Under the pieces are notes generated by a model that was not told the DNA's origin, did not search any database, and was given only the letters and a program-made list of their open reading frames with translations. Both the position numbers and the translations under genes were made by a program. A stretch of 64,000 nucleotides of DNA. It comes from Sorghum bicolor. Taxonomy: Eukaryota > Streptophyta > Magnoliopsida > Poales > Poaceae. Within the stretch, counting starts at the first letter, position 1. Every line of letters begins with the position of its first letter. Positions 33,925 through 45,047 of this stretch are shown here, in pieces. The DNA lies in assembly GCF_000003195.3 (NCBI RefSeq), contig NC_012873.2:67961615-68025614 (forward strand). Direction: 5' to 3'.

Positions 33925-34859
33925 GAAAGTGGCCGGCTTTGGGAGTTCCTCTCTTGCACATTTGATTACCTGAGGCATACATTGAGCTAGAGAACACACC
34001 CTCCACTCATCTCCTTGCTTGATTGCTAATTCTAGTGAGATTGAGTGAGATTCAAGTGCATTGCTTTGAGAGTTGCATTTAGTGGCACTTGATTCTTGAG
34101 TTTGCTGCGGATTTCTTATTACTCTTGGGTGTTTCCCGACGCCCTAGACGGCTTGGAGCAGCGGTGGTGTTGAGCTCGTGATTGGAGATTGTTTCGAGCC
34201 TCACCAAGTGATTTGTGAGGGGTTCTTGAGCCTTCCCCGCGGGAGATTGCAATTGGCTACTCTAGTGGATTGCTCGTGGCTTGGAGGATCCCCATCTTGT
34301 GAGTGGATGTGCGGCACCCGCTGAGGGTTTGGCTTTGGATTGTCAATTAGCTCGTGATCCATCAAGTGGGTGTATCGCCACAATGAGGAGTAGCTTGCCG
34401 GGAAGCAAGTGAACCTCGGTAAAAAATCTTGTGTCATCTCTTGCCGAGGTTTCTCTTGTGAGTGTGCACGTGATTGTTTGGATATATTTCTACTCTACAA
34501 CGTCGGTATAACAATCACTCCCCTCTCCTTTACCTTTGTGTATACCTTGCTAGTTGTGTAGTTTGTTTAGCTTAGCTTTCTTGTTTAGGAGTGTAGCAAG
34601 CTTCTAGTTGTGCTTTCTTATTTGTAACTTGTGTTTAGCTTTCTTGCTAGACTTGTGTAGGTGGCTTGCATAGCTTAGTTGTGCTAGTGCTAGAATACCT
34701 TCGCCTTTTATTTTACTAATCAACTTGTCTAGTTGAAGTTTGTAGAATTTTTAAATAGGCTATTCACTCCCTCTAGCCATTTGGACCTTACACTATGTCT
34801 CTATCTGTACGGTGGATTAGTTGATGCTCCGGTTGTCAAAATTACCGCGACATCATATA

Positions 34860-35230
34860 GTACAGAGTGAAAAATTCAATTCAGAGCATGTGGTGCTTTA
34901 AAGAAGAATTTGAAGTGAAAAAAAAATGAATGGACAGAAATAATGTTTCCCTGGTGCTCAGCTTTCTCCTGTCTAATTAAATTAAATAATATAACATAAA
35001 TAGGAGTATCATCCTCCGGTCGTTAGCGTTGAAGTGCCGACTACTAGCTTCATTCTATGTCTGTCTGTCGGTGGTGCGTGATTCAGCTCTACATTTTCTT
35101 TCTCCAGTTGAACGGAGGCAATTAATAAAGAAGAGGATGTTTATTTGATGCATGATGCTGCTGTTGCACGATAGATATGGACATGTATTTTAGCATGAAA
35201 GAAAATGCAGTTTAACTAATTAGATTCTCC
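34860..35230. repeat. Local direct repeat, copy 2
   Basis: Partner of 30875-31275 in the same orientation, separated by about 3.6 kb containing the LINE fragment and solo LTR. Non-coding. Confidence 0.7.
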
Positions 35231-35479
35231 ATAGCATTATATATTATATATATCAATTCAAGCCTTATTTGGAGAGGGCAACAAAGCTAGCTAATGATTT
35301 GGGCAAGTAACATGAAATTTTGAGGTTGTATGGCCTCCCGTAATAAATATTTCGTGCATTGCAACGAAGGCACTAGCAAATACGCGACTTGCGACTTCAA
35401 TGAAGACGGACGAGCGATTAGCCAACAGGCCTTCCCTAGGATTAATTTTTTTTTTCTATTTTTAAAAATCAATTTCGTA

Positions 35480-35670
35480 TTTTCTAGAAAATATATTTCT
35501 ACAGGCGGGTGACATAAATGAATCGCCTGTAAAAATGGATTCCTACAGGCGGTTCCAAATTACCCGTCTGTAGAAAAATTTATTTCCACAAGTACCCAGT
35601 GCAAGAGGTTCGTCAATCCGCCTATGGAAAGGGGTTGAGAACCGCCTATATAGTGGTTCTATGTCATCAC
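35480..35670. mobile_element. CACTA-like subterminal repeat fragment
   Basis: Repeated 'ctacaggcgg' motifs in both orientations ('ttctacaggcgggt', 'gaatcgcctgtaaaaa', 'ttcctacaggcggtt', 'acccgtctgtagaaa') resemble the subterminal repeats of grass CACTA transposons. Neither the CACTA terminus nor the transposase was found, so this is a fragment. Confidence 0.45.
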
Positions 35671-35888
35671 TTTTAAGAATAATAAATAAAGCACTTCATT
35701 TTGTCATCGGGCAAACTTGGTTGCCTTCTTATTAACCACAAAAAAAATATGATTATACATATTTTGGATGTGGGATTTTTACTCTTTTTTTGTATCTTTT
35801 TTTGATAAGAGTCCTTTTGGAACGTATGAGTTTTAGATTTTCATAGAGAAAACATGAAAAAACATCATACATGGCAAAGAGGACCTAA

Positions 35889-36183
35889 GGGAGTGTTTAG
35901 TTCCTCATATAGAATACAAAATATCAACTACTTTGGAGTGATGAAATGCAAAATGCTAAAATTTTCAGAGTCATCTTTAGTTTCATCCAAAATGCAGAAT
36001 TTATTGTCCTCATAAGAGCCTCTTGATGCTCTTTTTAGGTTTTTTTCCCTCTTGGGGCCAAAATTCAAAATGGAGAATAACCACCTTTTCGCCAAAAATT
36101 TTGCATGGTGTTTAGTTCCATTATGTAAAATGATGGACCAAAATCCAATTTTTTTTTAGAAAAAAGAAGAACTAAACACCCTC
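35889..36183. mobile_element. Tourist-like MITE (GGGNGTGTTTAGTT family)
   Basis: Inverted termini GGGAGTGTTTAGTTC and GAACTAAACACCCTC are flanked by TAA on both sides (35886-35888 and 36184-36186). 295 bp. A close relative is at 44482-44769; both contain 'aaaggtggtta' or its complement. Confidence 0.8.
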
Positions 36184-36952
36184 TAAATCGACTTCTATGA
36201 ATTGCTATGTTTTAAAGGGACCCTAAGACCACTACACATATGGACTGGTCGGACCTTTTTGGAGCTGTATATGAGATGAGATGAGAGAACAGAGAAGGGT
36301 AGCAAGAGAAGGGAAGATAAAACGAAATGTGGTTGCACCTGATCTGAAATGGGCACTCCAACTCCCTCCAAGGCTCCAACTCCAAAAAGGAGCATGTTTG
36401 GTTTTTGATGAGTAAGAGTAAGAGAACAGCTTTGGGTCCTCTTTTTCGGTGGCTGCTGATAAGTGGTAACCTCCCTTATTTATTAGTTGTTCCCCCTCAC
36501 TCAAGAATTGTTGAGATATTAAGCTAACTATTTAAAATTTGGGGGTGGGGGGGGGGGGGAGCTTCTGAATTTGTTTGTGCGCAAGAGATAGGAAGACAAA
36601 GAGAACAACATAGTGTTATGTTTATTGATGATCCTTTTGTGTAGGGTTTGGACTTCTCCAAAACGAAGAAAGAACTACGTTTTGGTGGCTTCAGCTTGTA
36701 GCCTTAAAACTAATTTGATTTCACTATTTTGTATTTGTTTTTTTTTGTTTTAGAAGTCATTGGTAGAGGTTGTGAGCATGTTTGCTTGAGCTTATCTACC
36801 GAATTTGTCAGCCATTCAGCAATATTTTTTCTCTAACAATCAATCAACGAACGATACTTTTAGTCGTGTTTTTTTGCCAAGCGAACAGGCTCTATAAGCC
36901 AACGAAGAAACATTTATAAAAGTTTTTTTTTGAAGAGAAGAGGGAACACTTA
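36184..36952. other. Spacer with G-tract and transposon-end repeat
   Basis: Contains a G-rich run (36541-36559, interrupted by one T) and a copy of the dispersed repeat (36790-36895). No gene was recognised. Confidence 0.4.
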
Positions 36953-37196
36953 GGCCTTGTTTAGTATTAATTTTTTGTTGCAAAATAGATATTGTAGCAA
37001 TTTCGTTTATATTTAACAAATATTGTCCAATTATGGACTAACTAGACTCAAAAGATTCATCTCATAAATTACAAGTAAACTGTGTAATTAGTTATTTCTT
37101 TTATTAATATTTAATACTCCATGTATGTGCCGTAGAATTCAATGTGACGAGTAATCTGATTTTTTTTGCAAAATTGTTTAGGAACTAAACAAGGCC
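36953..37196 (-). mobile_element. Tourist-like MITE
   Basis: GGCCTTGTTTAGT ... AACTAAACAAGGCC with TTA on both sides (36950-36952 and 37197-37199). The interior is the inverse of the 1437-1679 element, with very long inverted ends matching the family. Confidence 0.8.
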
Positions 37197-37619
37197 TTAT
37201 AAAAGCTTTGCTAAGGAGAACTTAAATCATCACTTGGATGTAGGGGATTTTTATTAAGAGTCTGATAGAAAAGTCTAGAAATATCGTAATCCAATCCAAA
37301 CAAGCAGATTTCTAACACATAATTCAAAATTACAAAATTCATTACGTCCAAAAATAATAGTAAAAATCAAATAGAACATATAGACAATATAAAATACTTT
37401 GGATTCTAAAAATCATTATTGCACTCAAAGAGGGCGAGTCGGCGAGACGACTGACTCATCTGTTGCGGGAGATTGTCCGGAAGAAACAGACAATTCCACG
37501 TGTCAGAGTGGGCCCCGCCGATGACGTGACGCCGTGACGGAAACTCCATCCACTTCCGTTCCGCTCTGTTTCTCCCAGAAATCCGTTAGCGGCGCAACCC
37601 CCATTTCATACGCGTGCTA

Positions 37620-37735
37620 GACTTTATGAATTTCACAGGGTTTTTTTGTCCAAAATTCAAATATATTTATACACTACGTATACAGCTGCTACAGTATCTA
37701 AAAACAAAAAATTTTGCGAACTAAATAAGGCCTGA
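37620..37735 (+). mobile_element. Truncated Tourist-like MITE
   Basis: Right end of the same family ('gctacagtatctaaaaac', 'gcgaactaaataaggcc'). It lies just upstream of the RING gene leader. Confidence 0.5.
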
Positions 37736-38191
37736 GTGAAGGAAAGAGATACCGAATTTGCAACAACCAAAAAAGAAAAGAAATTAAAAGGAAAAAAGAA
37801 AATACAGTAAATCGCTTTGTTCTTCGTCTTCCTTCTCTCCACCTTGCTTGCTCAATATCTCTCTCTCTCTCTCCTTTCCTCCGTGAGTTGCGTCTCCACC
37901 TCTCCTCCCCCTTCCTTCCTTGCTCGTCTTCCCCACCCAATCCATTCCATTCCATTCCAACCCCCGGTCCCCGAGGCTGGCTGTGGCCGCCGCTCCGGCT
38001 CTGGCTCCCCGCAATCCAACCTCCAATCGCTCGCGAATGCCGCCTCCTCGCCGCGGCCCCAACCCCGCCCTAATCCCCACCCCGTCGCCTCCGCATTAGC
38101 CATCTCCCCACCAATCCCTGCTCCTCGCGTTAGGGTTAGGGCACGGGCACGGGCACCCCATCTATCTATCTATTGCGACACACAGGACGCC

Positions 38192-41100
38192 ATGGACGAG
38201 TACCATCACCACCACCACCGCATGGGCGCCGCCGCCGACTTCCGCCGCGACCTCGAGGACCTCGTCTGCGACCACCTCGGCGGCTGCTTCTCCCCGCCCC
38301 CGTCCTCCTCCTCCTCCTGCTCCGCCGCGGCGGGGGGAGGCGCCGCGGACCATGAGCCCGACGGCGAGGCCGAGTCGTCGGCGGCGCGCAGGCGGAGGCG
38401 GGAGTCGCGCCTCCTCAGCCGCTGGGTCGCGCGCCAGGCCGAGGAGGTGCTCTCCTCCATGGAGCGCGAGGTCGAGCGCCGCAACCGCGAGGCCGAGCTC
38501 CTCGCGCTTGCGCGCCTCCACCCGGTCTCCACCCTCGACCCATCCTCCTTCCTCCTCTCCTCGCCCGCCACGCCGCCGCCGCCGCGCCCGCAGGCGCCCT
38601 CCCCCGCCGCGCCCTCCTCGCTCCTGCAGATGTGGCGCGAGCTCGAGCACCGCCGCGCCGACGCCCACCCCTTCGACCGCGAGCCCACCCCGGACAACGC
38701 CGACCGTGACCGCGAGCGCGTGCGCCAGATCGCGCGACGCCTCACCGACACCGCCGACAGTCCAACGGCCGCCGCCGCCGCAGCCACAGCTAACGGGGAG
38801 TGGCTCGGCGAGACGGAGAGGCAGAGGGTCAGGCTCGTAAGGGAGTGGGTGCAGATGGCCAGCCAGCCACGTGACTCTCGTGCGGGTGTGCGCAGGGACG
38901 AGCCTGCTGCCGGCGCCGACAGGGACAGGCGAGGGGAGCCTCCTCGGCTACGAGGCCGGCAGGCGAGATTGGATGTCATCAGCCGGATGGCCAGGGAGCG
39001 TCAGCGCGAGCTGCAGGGAATATCAGGGTACCATGTCGTGTCCGAGTTCCCTCGCCGCAGCCGCAACCGCATCCAGGTGGGGAACTTGCGGCATTGCATT
39101 GCACGAACCACTTACCTGTGATACCATGTTTGCCGGTTTGTGAAATCTCTGCCTTCCACAGGGATTGCTTAGGGGGAGGTTCTTGAGGAATGGGGCGCTT
39201 CCGGTTGAAGAGGAGCGACCACCATCTGTGGCAGCGAGGGAGCTCGGGCAGTTGAGGCAGAGCCATCGTATGCCCGCCTTGAGGTTAGCGTCCCTTTTGA
39301 TTATACAATACAAATCTCTATAGTAATTGGACCTATATATACTTTGATGATTCTGTAACCTACTATGTATGTGCCTCCATGCACTTTCAGTGCTAAACTG
39401 CTAAAATGGAACTCTTGGCTGCATAGTTCAATCACATCATTTCCACCCCTTCTGCACCACAGAATGTTGGAGAGAGATCACTGCATTATTTATGTTATTT
39501 TGATAATTCTGATGTATCAGGTTTGGGAGTGAGAATGGTTGCCATTTCCCACTCCCTTCCATTATTATAGTATAGCCTAGGACCCAGTAGTACAACTTCG
39601 TTTGTGTTTGTGGTCCCTTGACATCCTGGGGGTGTCTCTGGACAACACATTCCTTAGTCCACTAGCACATTGCTCGGTTGCCTTTATTTTTTAGTCTTCA
39701 GTGGCAAGTGTGTTTTACCAGTGTAAAAACGCAGCTTCTTGTTTGAATTTCTGAGCCTCATTAACTCATGGTTTATTCCATGTCTCTCAAGGATCTTTAG
39801 CATAACTACTGTACTGTTGCTGTTCCTACAAACAATTCCTACACCATATTTGTGCTAAAAGTCTAGATAGTAAGGATCAGGACTCAGGAGTTGTTTGTTT
39901 CATTGTTTGTTGGTAAAGACTAAAGAGATAAGTCTGGAATTAGGGGAATACGCTTGCAAGCCAACTGAAAGTATTGTTTAAGGTAATCTGTCTGTGGCAT
40001 TGCCAGATACTACAGTGTGGTAAAATAGATTGGAAATGCTCTTTTTTGTTGGACAGGCATTGCCCTGACATTGAAACTATTACAAATACTTACGGTGTTT
40101 AACTGTGTCCAACTTTATCAAGTTATTCCATCATGCCATTTGTGCATAGTTTCTTAGCGGCGCCAATGCCACTAAAATTACTTCTAAAATGAACCAGAAA
40201 CCTTTGACTACGGTTGTTGTGTTACTACTTACTAGTTCTCTGAAGGAAAACCGCAGTCTAGGTTTCAGGTGCCACTGTTGCTAATTATACCAGTCCTTCT
40301 GATGGCAGGCCATTCTTGTTCTATACGTTATAGACTATTCACCAACCAAATAGGCTTTAAATGCTACTGCAAACTGTATTGATGATATTGACTAGCATAC
40401 TCTGGAACCTCAGGTCCCTGAGTCCAGCCTCTGCATGTCTTAGTGTAGTTTGATGGTGATACCAACTATCTTTACCTACTACACCCGCTCGTCAAGCTAT
40501 ATTTCTTGTGCTGTTTTAGTTACCCTAGTTTGCTGCTGAAGAGAATTGTCTTCCTCTTATTCAGAGTACTGATAGCATTAAATGATGATACGGGCCTCTC
40601 TTTTAAAAGTGGAGCTATTGGTCATTTTCATGCAATATGTTTTTGATGTATAAGTGATTGACTCATGAAAATAAGGGATAACATATCTTTTATTACTACC
40701 AGTCCCAGTTATGATGCATCGGTTCCATGTATTCTATTCTGTTCTTCCAGTTCCTTCATTGCCAATGTTATTCCTTATACCTTGTTGCATCTAAAGTCCT
40801 ACAACAAGTGTCGTTGCTTTATTTTTTATGGCATCCAAGAAGCAATCTTGTAGTATATTTATACTAGGATAGCATCTCTTGATTACTTGACATTTCTTTG
40901 TTGCTGATACAAAGATATATAGAATTGGTCAAAGTTAGAAATGATTGACTGCTGCATCCCACTGGTGAACTTTTTCTGTGACTGGAGGGATTTTATATAA
41001 TTTTTAAAAAAATCAATACATAAATATTATTTGTTTCAGAGCGGTTAAAAGAAGAGGAATGGTATCAGCAACAGAGATTACTATCAGTGTTATGTTCTTG

Positions 41101-43403
41101 TGACTTCTATCTATGTCAAGAGGTTTTCACTATAATTAATGATATATTGGTTAACATGGTAGTTTATACAGTATACACAATATCGACGTGCATCTTGAGA
41201 ACATGAAAGAGAGGAAGTATTTTCTGCCCTCACTGTGTTTCAGAGTTCATTTCATGTGTGGTATCAAGGTTCACATGAGCTTATGCTAAAAAAACCCAAT
41301 GCGTGTTTGCCTGTTAAGATTGCTCACAACAGTGCAATTTACATCTATGGATGCTTGTGTTCTATGTCAAGTCCTTATCAGTTAGAGCTCTTGTTATGTG
41401 ATACTGTATGTAAGTTTATTTTCCTGACTCTGTTCAAATTAATAAAAGTTAATTTATTGTACCATTTTCAGATCAGAGAGTGTTGCAAGTAGTCAAGATG
41501 TTAGCCAATCTGATGCTTCTGTGCCTGAGAGTGTTAGATTACTAGTTAATGATGAATCTCAGCAAGTGGCTGATGTGGCTTTTACTGATACTGAGGATAC
41601 TGCCCAAACGTTGCTGGAGAATGTGGATTTACAAGAAATGGATGCAGATCGTGCTGAGGCACACTCACCAAGTATACCTTTGGATGACATGGTTGTAATG
41701 CAAGAGTCTCTAACTCAAGGTGATAACATGCGGCAAGATGAGACAGAAGATGACACGGGATTCTGGCAGTCATCTTTGGATGGCAGGCTTGATAGGTGGC
41801 CCAGTGATATTGATGAAGGTGCTGACAGAACTTGGGAAGATAATGCAGAAGACTTGCACAGTGAAACTGTGGAGGAGGATGACAGGGAGCATGGTCATCT
41901 ACAAGAAGAGCATGATGGATGGCATGATGACGAGTCTCATGGTACCATGGAGAACTGGCAAGATGATTACCAAGATTCCACACTTGATACAGGCCCCATT
42001 CCTAGGACCGAAAATAGGTTTATTCCACCTGATGATGACAATGTGTACAGCATGGAACTTAGAGAATTACTTAGCAGGTATTTTCTGCCTTCAGTGTGCT
42101 ATTTCTCTAAATGTCTTTATTTTCCATCTGTTTTTATTCTCAAGCTGTTTCATGTTTTGAATGGCTAGGCGAAGTGTGTCCAATCTTCTTAGTAATGGCT
42201 TTGGTGAAAGTTTGGAGCGATTAATAAGGTCATATGTTCAACGGCGTGGTCATGGTCCCCTCAACTGGAATCTTGATGCAGCCATGCCCCCTACGAATGC
42301 ACCAAATGCAAATCAGGAACAAGAAAGGAACCCTGAAACACGGCAATTCCAGGGTCCGGTCAATAGACCTGCCCTTGTTATCCCTCCTCCACCTTTGCCA
42401 CCGCGACAACCATTATGGCACAGAGAACTGCGTCATAACAACTGGAGCAGCAGACACAGGGTAAATGCAGATGCTGTTCATTATCTTCTCATTCAATGAT
42501 GGAGTTTTTGTATAGAAAGGGAAAATAAACTTTTCTACTAGTGGGCTGAGTCAAAAAATAAAAAAAATGGGATCATATTTGCAGTCATGCCATGAATTTA
42601 AATTTGCTTGAATATCTTGTGTTATTTATAATAAAAAATTTACATCAGAGGATTCATTTGGTTTTGTATTCTTGCAGGAATGGGATGCTATTAATGATTT
42701 AAGAGCTGACATGGGTAGACTCCAGCAAGGGATGAGCAGCATGCAGAGGATGCTGGAAGCGTGCATGGATATGCAGCTGGAATTGCAGCGTTCTGTGAGA
42801 CAAGAAGTGTCAGCTGCCTTGAATCGATTTGCAGGACCTGAAGGTTGGACATTTCTTTTTGTTATAACATCATGATTGTAGTACTGTTTCTGTCTAATAT
42901 GAAGAATGATTTGCACCAAACCTGAAATTTGTTTTTATTATTTGCTTACCAAGTTTCTATTTATTTCCTGGTGATACTTAACATCAATTGAGGTTTGCTT
43001 GTTTTCTGTACCCATTTTTTCCTGGATTCCATTCATTGTGCAAGTATGCATGACTAGTTGCTTGTGTTTTTCAGGATTCTCGATGGATCTGTCTGACGAT
43101 GGATCAAAATGCAATCAAGTGAGGAAAGGAACCTGCTGCATATGCTGCGATACGCAAATCGATTCTCTACTGTACAGGTGGGTACTATGCATCGCATTTC
43201 AGGTTCCTTGTGCACAAGATGGTGTGTGTGTGTGTGTGTGATGTGTGGTTTGTAATGTTTTAAACCTTTCGGGTGCCGATGGCAGGTGTGGACACATGTG
43301 TACTTGCTCGAAATGTGCAAATGAGCTGGTGCGCAGCGGTGGCAAGTGCCCGCTCTGCCGGGCTCCCATCGTGGAGGTGGTCCGCGCATACTCAGTATTG
43401 TAA
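38192..43403 (+). CDS. C-terminal RING-HC finger protein (probable E3 ubiquitin ligase)
   Basis: Seven exons: 38192-39076, 39162-39283, 41472-42077, 42169-42460, 42678-42843, 43075-43177, 43286-43403. The joined frame is 763 aa. The N-terminus has a His-rich start, Ser and Ala runs, and basic/acidic helical segments ([17 protein letters not shown]). The middle is strongly acidic. A short coiled-coil-like segment ([20 protein letters not shown]) precedes the extreme C-terminal [24 protein letters not shown], then CSKCANEL and CPLCRAPI, with C3HC4 spacing complete. Plants have a conserved small group with this layout and a terminal RAYSVL-like end; their targets are unknown to me. Start chosen as the first ATG of the long GC-rich exon, after a leader containing (CT)n and TTAGGGTTAGGG (38130-38141). 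Confidence 0.9.
39284..41471 (+). other. Large intron 2 of the RING gene
   Basis: 2.2 kb GT-AG intron, T-rich with scattered short open frames. I see no complete transposon or nested gene in it. Confidence 0.6.
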
Positions 43404-44229
43404 AGTGGTGGAAGATACAGTCAGTAGGAAAGGGAATAAGTTAACGGCAAGTGAAGTTTTGCTGCAAGTGAAGAAAAGGGACCCCGGAAAAAAAAAATTG
43501 CTCTCGTTTTGCTCCTTCATTCTTCGTTTCTTCTTCTTTGTGTATCTATAGGGGAGGCTACTTACGTTGCCTGCATATTCGTTGCCTTGCTGCTTTGCGT
43601 CGCCGAGACGCAGGCGGCAAAGGGCGTGCCATTGATTTTTGGAAGAGCTTGCGTTGGGATGGGAAGGTGTGTCTCCATGCAAGCTGTTTCACTGTATATT
43701 TATACACTGACTGATCCTCAACCGAAGCAGACACCTGCAATGCATTGATATATACAAGGTTCCCTGACTACTATCTAGTCCTTGTTTTCCCGTGAGCATT
43801 GAGCTGTGATGTGGATAGTGTTTGGTGCGCACCAACAGCAACAGGTTACATCTGCATCAGTCCGTGGTGTGGCGTGTAGCCTTTCAGCTTTTGTTGAGTC
43901 GCCTTTCTATTGTACCTGCTACGCTCTCTTTCTCATGCATGGTCCGTGCTGTTTCCAATTGCTGGTGTACCCTACACAGAGAATGTACATATGAAAATTG
44001 ATGAAATACAGTATTATGCTGTGCTGTGCTGTGCATACGTTGTGTTTCTCACCAAGAAGCATGGCCTGCAAGCTGAGGTGCGAGGCGTTTGCATGGCCTG
44101 CAATTGTAACCACGTTGGGGCTGGGCCTTCAATTGCGACCGGAAACCGTGGTTGGGCTTCTTTGCTCGTAGTAGCTGAGTCGTCAATTCAAAACAAAACT
44201 TAGTTCCTTGCCCTAAGAAAAAAGTTGTG
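43404..44229. other. RING gene 3' region and spacer
   Basis: Likely 3' UTR for several hundred bases after the stop, then spacer. No gene was recognised. Confidence 0.4.
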
Positions 44230-44481
44230 CTTAGTTTCTTGGCACTTTTTCGATTGAACTTGCTTATTTGGTCCTAAGACTAAGACTAATTTCGTTTTAG
44301 TTCTTGGCCTTTCCGAGGTAATGGTGTTGAAAGCAACATGAAATGACTCTCTTACCCCTAGTCACTTCACATTGCTTTTAGCACCTTTATCTTGTCAAAC
44401 TATCGAAAGGACCGAGGACCAAAATGAAATTTGTTGTAGGGCCAAATAAGCAAGTTCAATCGAAAAAGGCTAAGAAACTAA
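44230..44481. mobile_element. Fold-back MITE abutting another MITE
   Basis: The left arm CTTAGTTTCTTGGCACTTTT, continuing through 'gaacttgcttatttgg', is mirrored by 'ccaaataagcaagttc' running to 'aagaaactaag'. The arms are about 43 bp. Its right end touches the next MITE at 44482. Confidence 0.7.
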
Positions 44482-44769
44482 GGGGGTGTTTAGTTCTCCT
44501 CCTATTCCGAAAATTTTTGGGTTTTGGTTTATCATTTTGCAAAATAAAACTAAACACTATGTAAATTTTTTGGCAAAAAGGTGGTTATTTTCTATTTTGG
44601 ATTTTAGCTAAAGAGGGCAAAAAAAAACCCAAAAGAGCATCATGAGAGCAATAAATCCCGCATTTTGGATAAAACTAAACATAACCCTGAAAATTTTGTC
44701 ATTTTGCATTTCATCATTCCGAAATAGTTGGCATTTTGTATTTTACATTTTTTTTAAACTAAACACCTC
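44482..44769. mobile_element. Tourist-like MITE in methyltransferase promoter
   Basis: GGGGGTGTTTAGTTC ... AACTAAACACCTC flanked by TAA (44479-44481 and 44770-44772). Same family as 35889-36183. It ends about 280 bases before the methyltransferase start codon, so it may lie within the promoter. Confidence 0.75.
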
Positions 44770-45047
44770 TAAACACAAATTTCCAGTGTCTCTCACCTGT
44801 TGGTTCTGTCGTGATTGGGATTGGGGCTCGTGATTTTCGGCATTTTCCGGCGCGGGGCCGACGAGGCCATGTGAATTTGATCCGGTCGTCGCAACGTGGG
44901 CAATCTCCGGATGATCCGGGGCCCACACACTGTAGCTGTAGCACCACCACTCCTGTCTCTCCCTCCACCACACAGACACACGCACGCGCGCGCCATCCCC
45001 CTTCCCTCCCGTCGCGCGCCGTCGATCCAATCCACAAAAACCAAAAA

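Larger units (their letters stand above)
32907..34792 (+). mobile_element. Solo LTR with CTATG target duplication
   Basis: The 1886 bp unit starts TGAAAGCCC, ends CCTTACA (TG...CA), and is flanked by an exact 5 bp duplication CTATG (32902-32906 and 34793-34797). No internal retrotransposon sequence or second LTR is present, so it is best read as the product of recombination between two LTRs. A TATA box (33917-33924) and a dense array of CACCGGACGC/GCGTCCGGTG motifs lie in its upstream half. Confidence 0.88.

Noticed and set aside
38130..38141. TTAGGGTTAGGG as an interstitial telomere
   Set aside because: Only two units and not the plant TTTAGGG form; more likely a leader motif.
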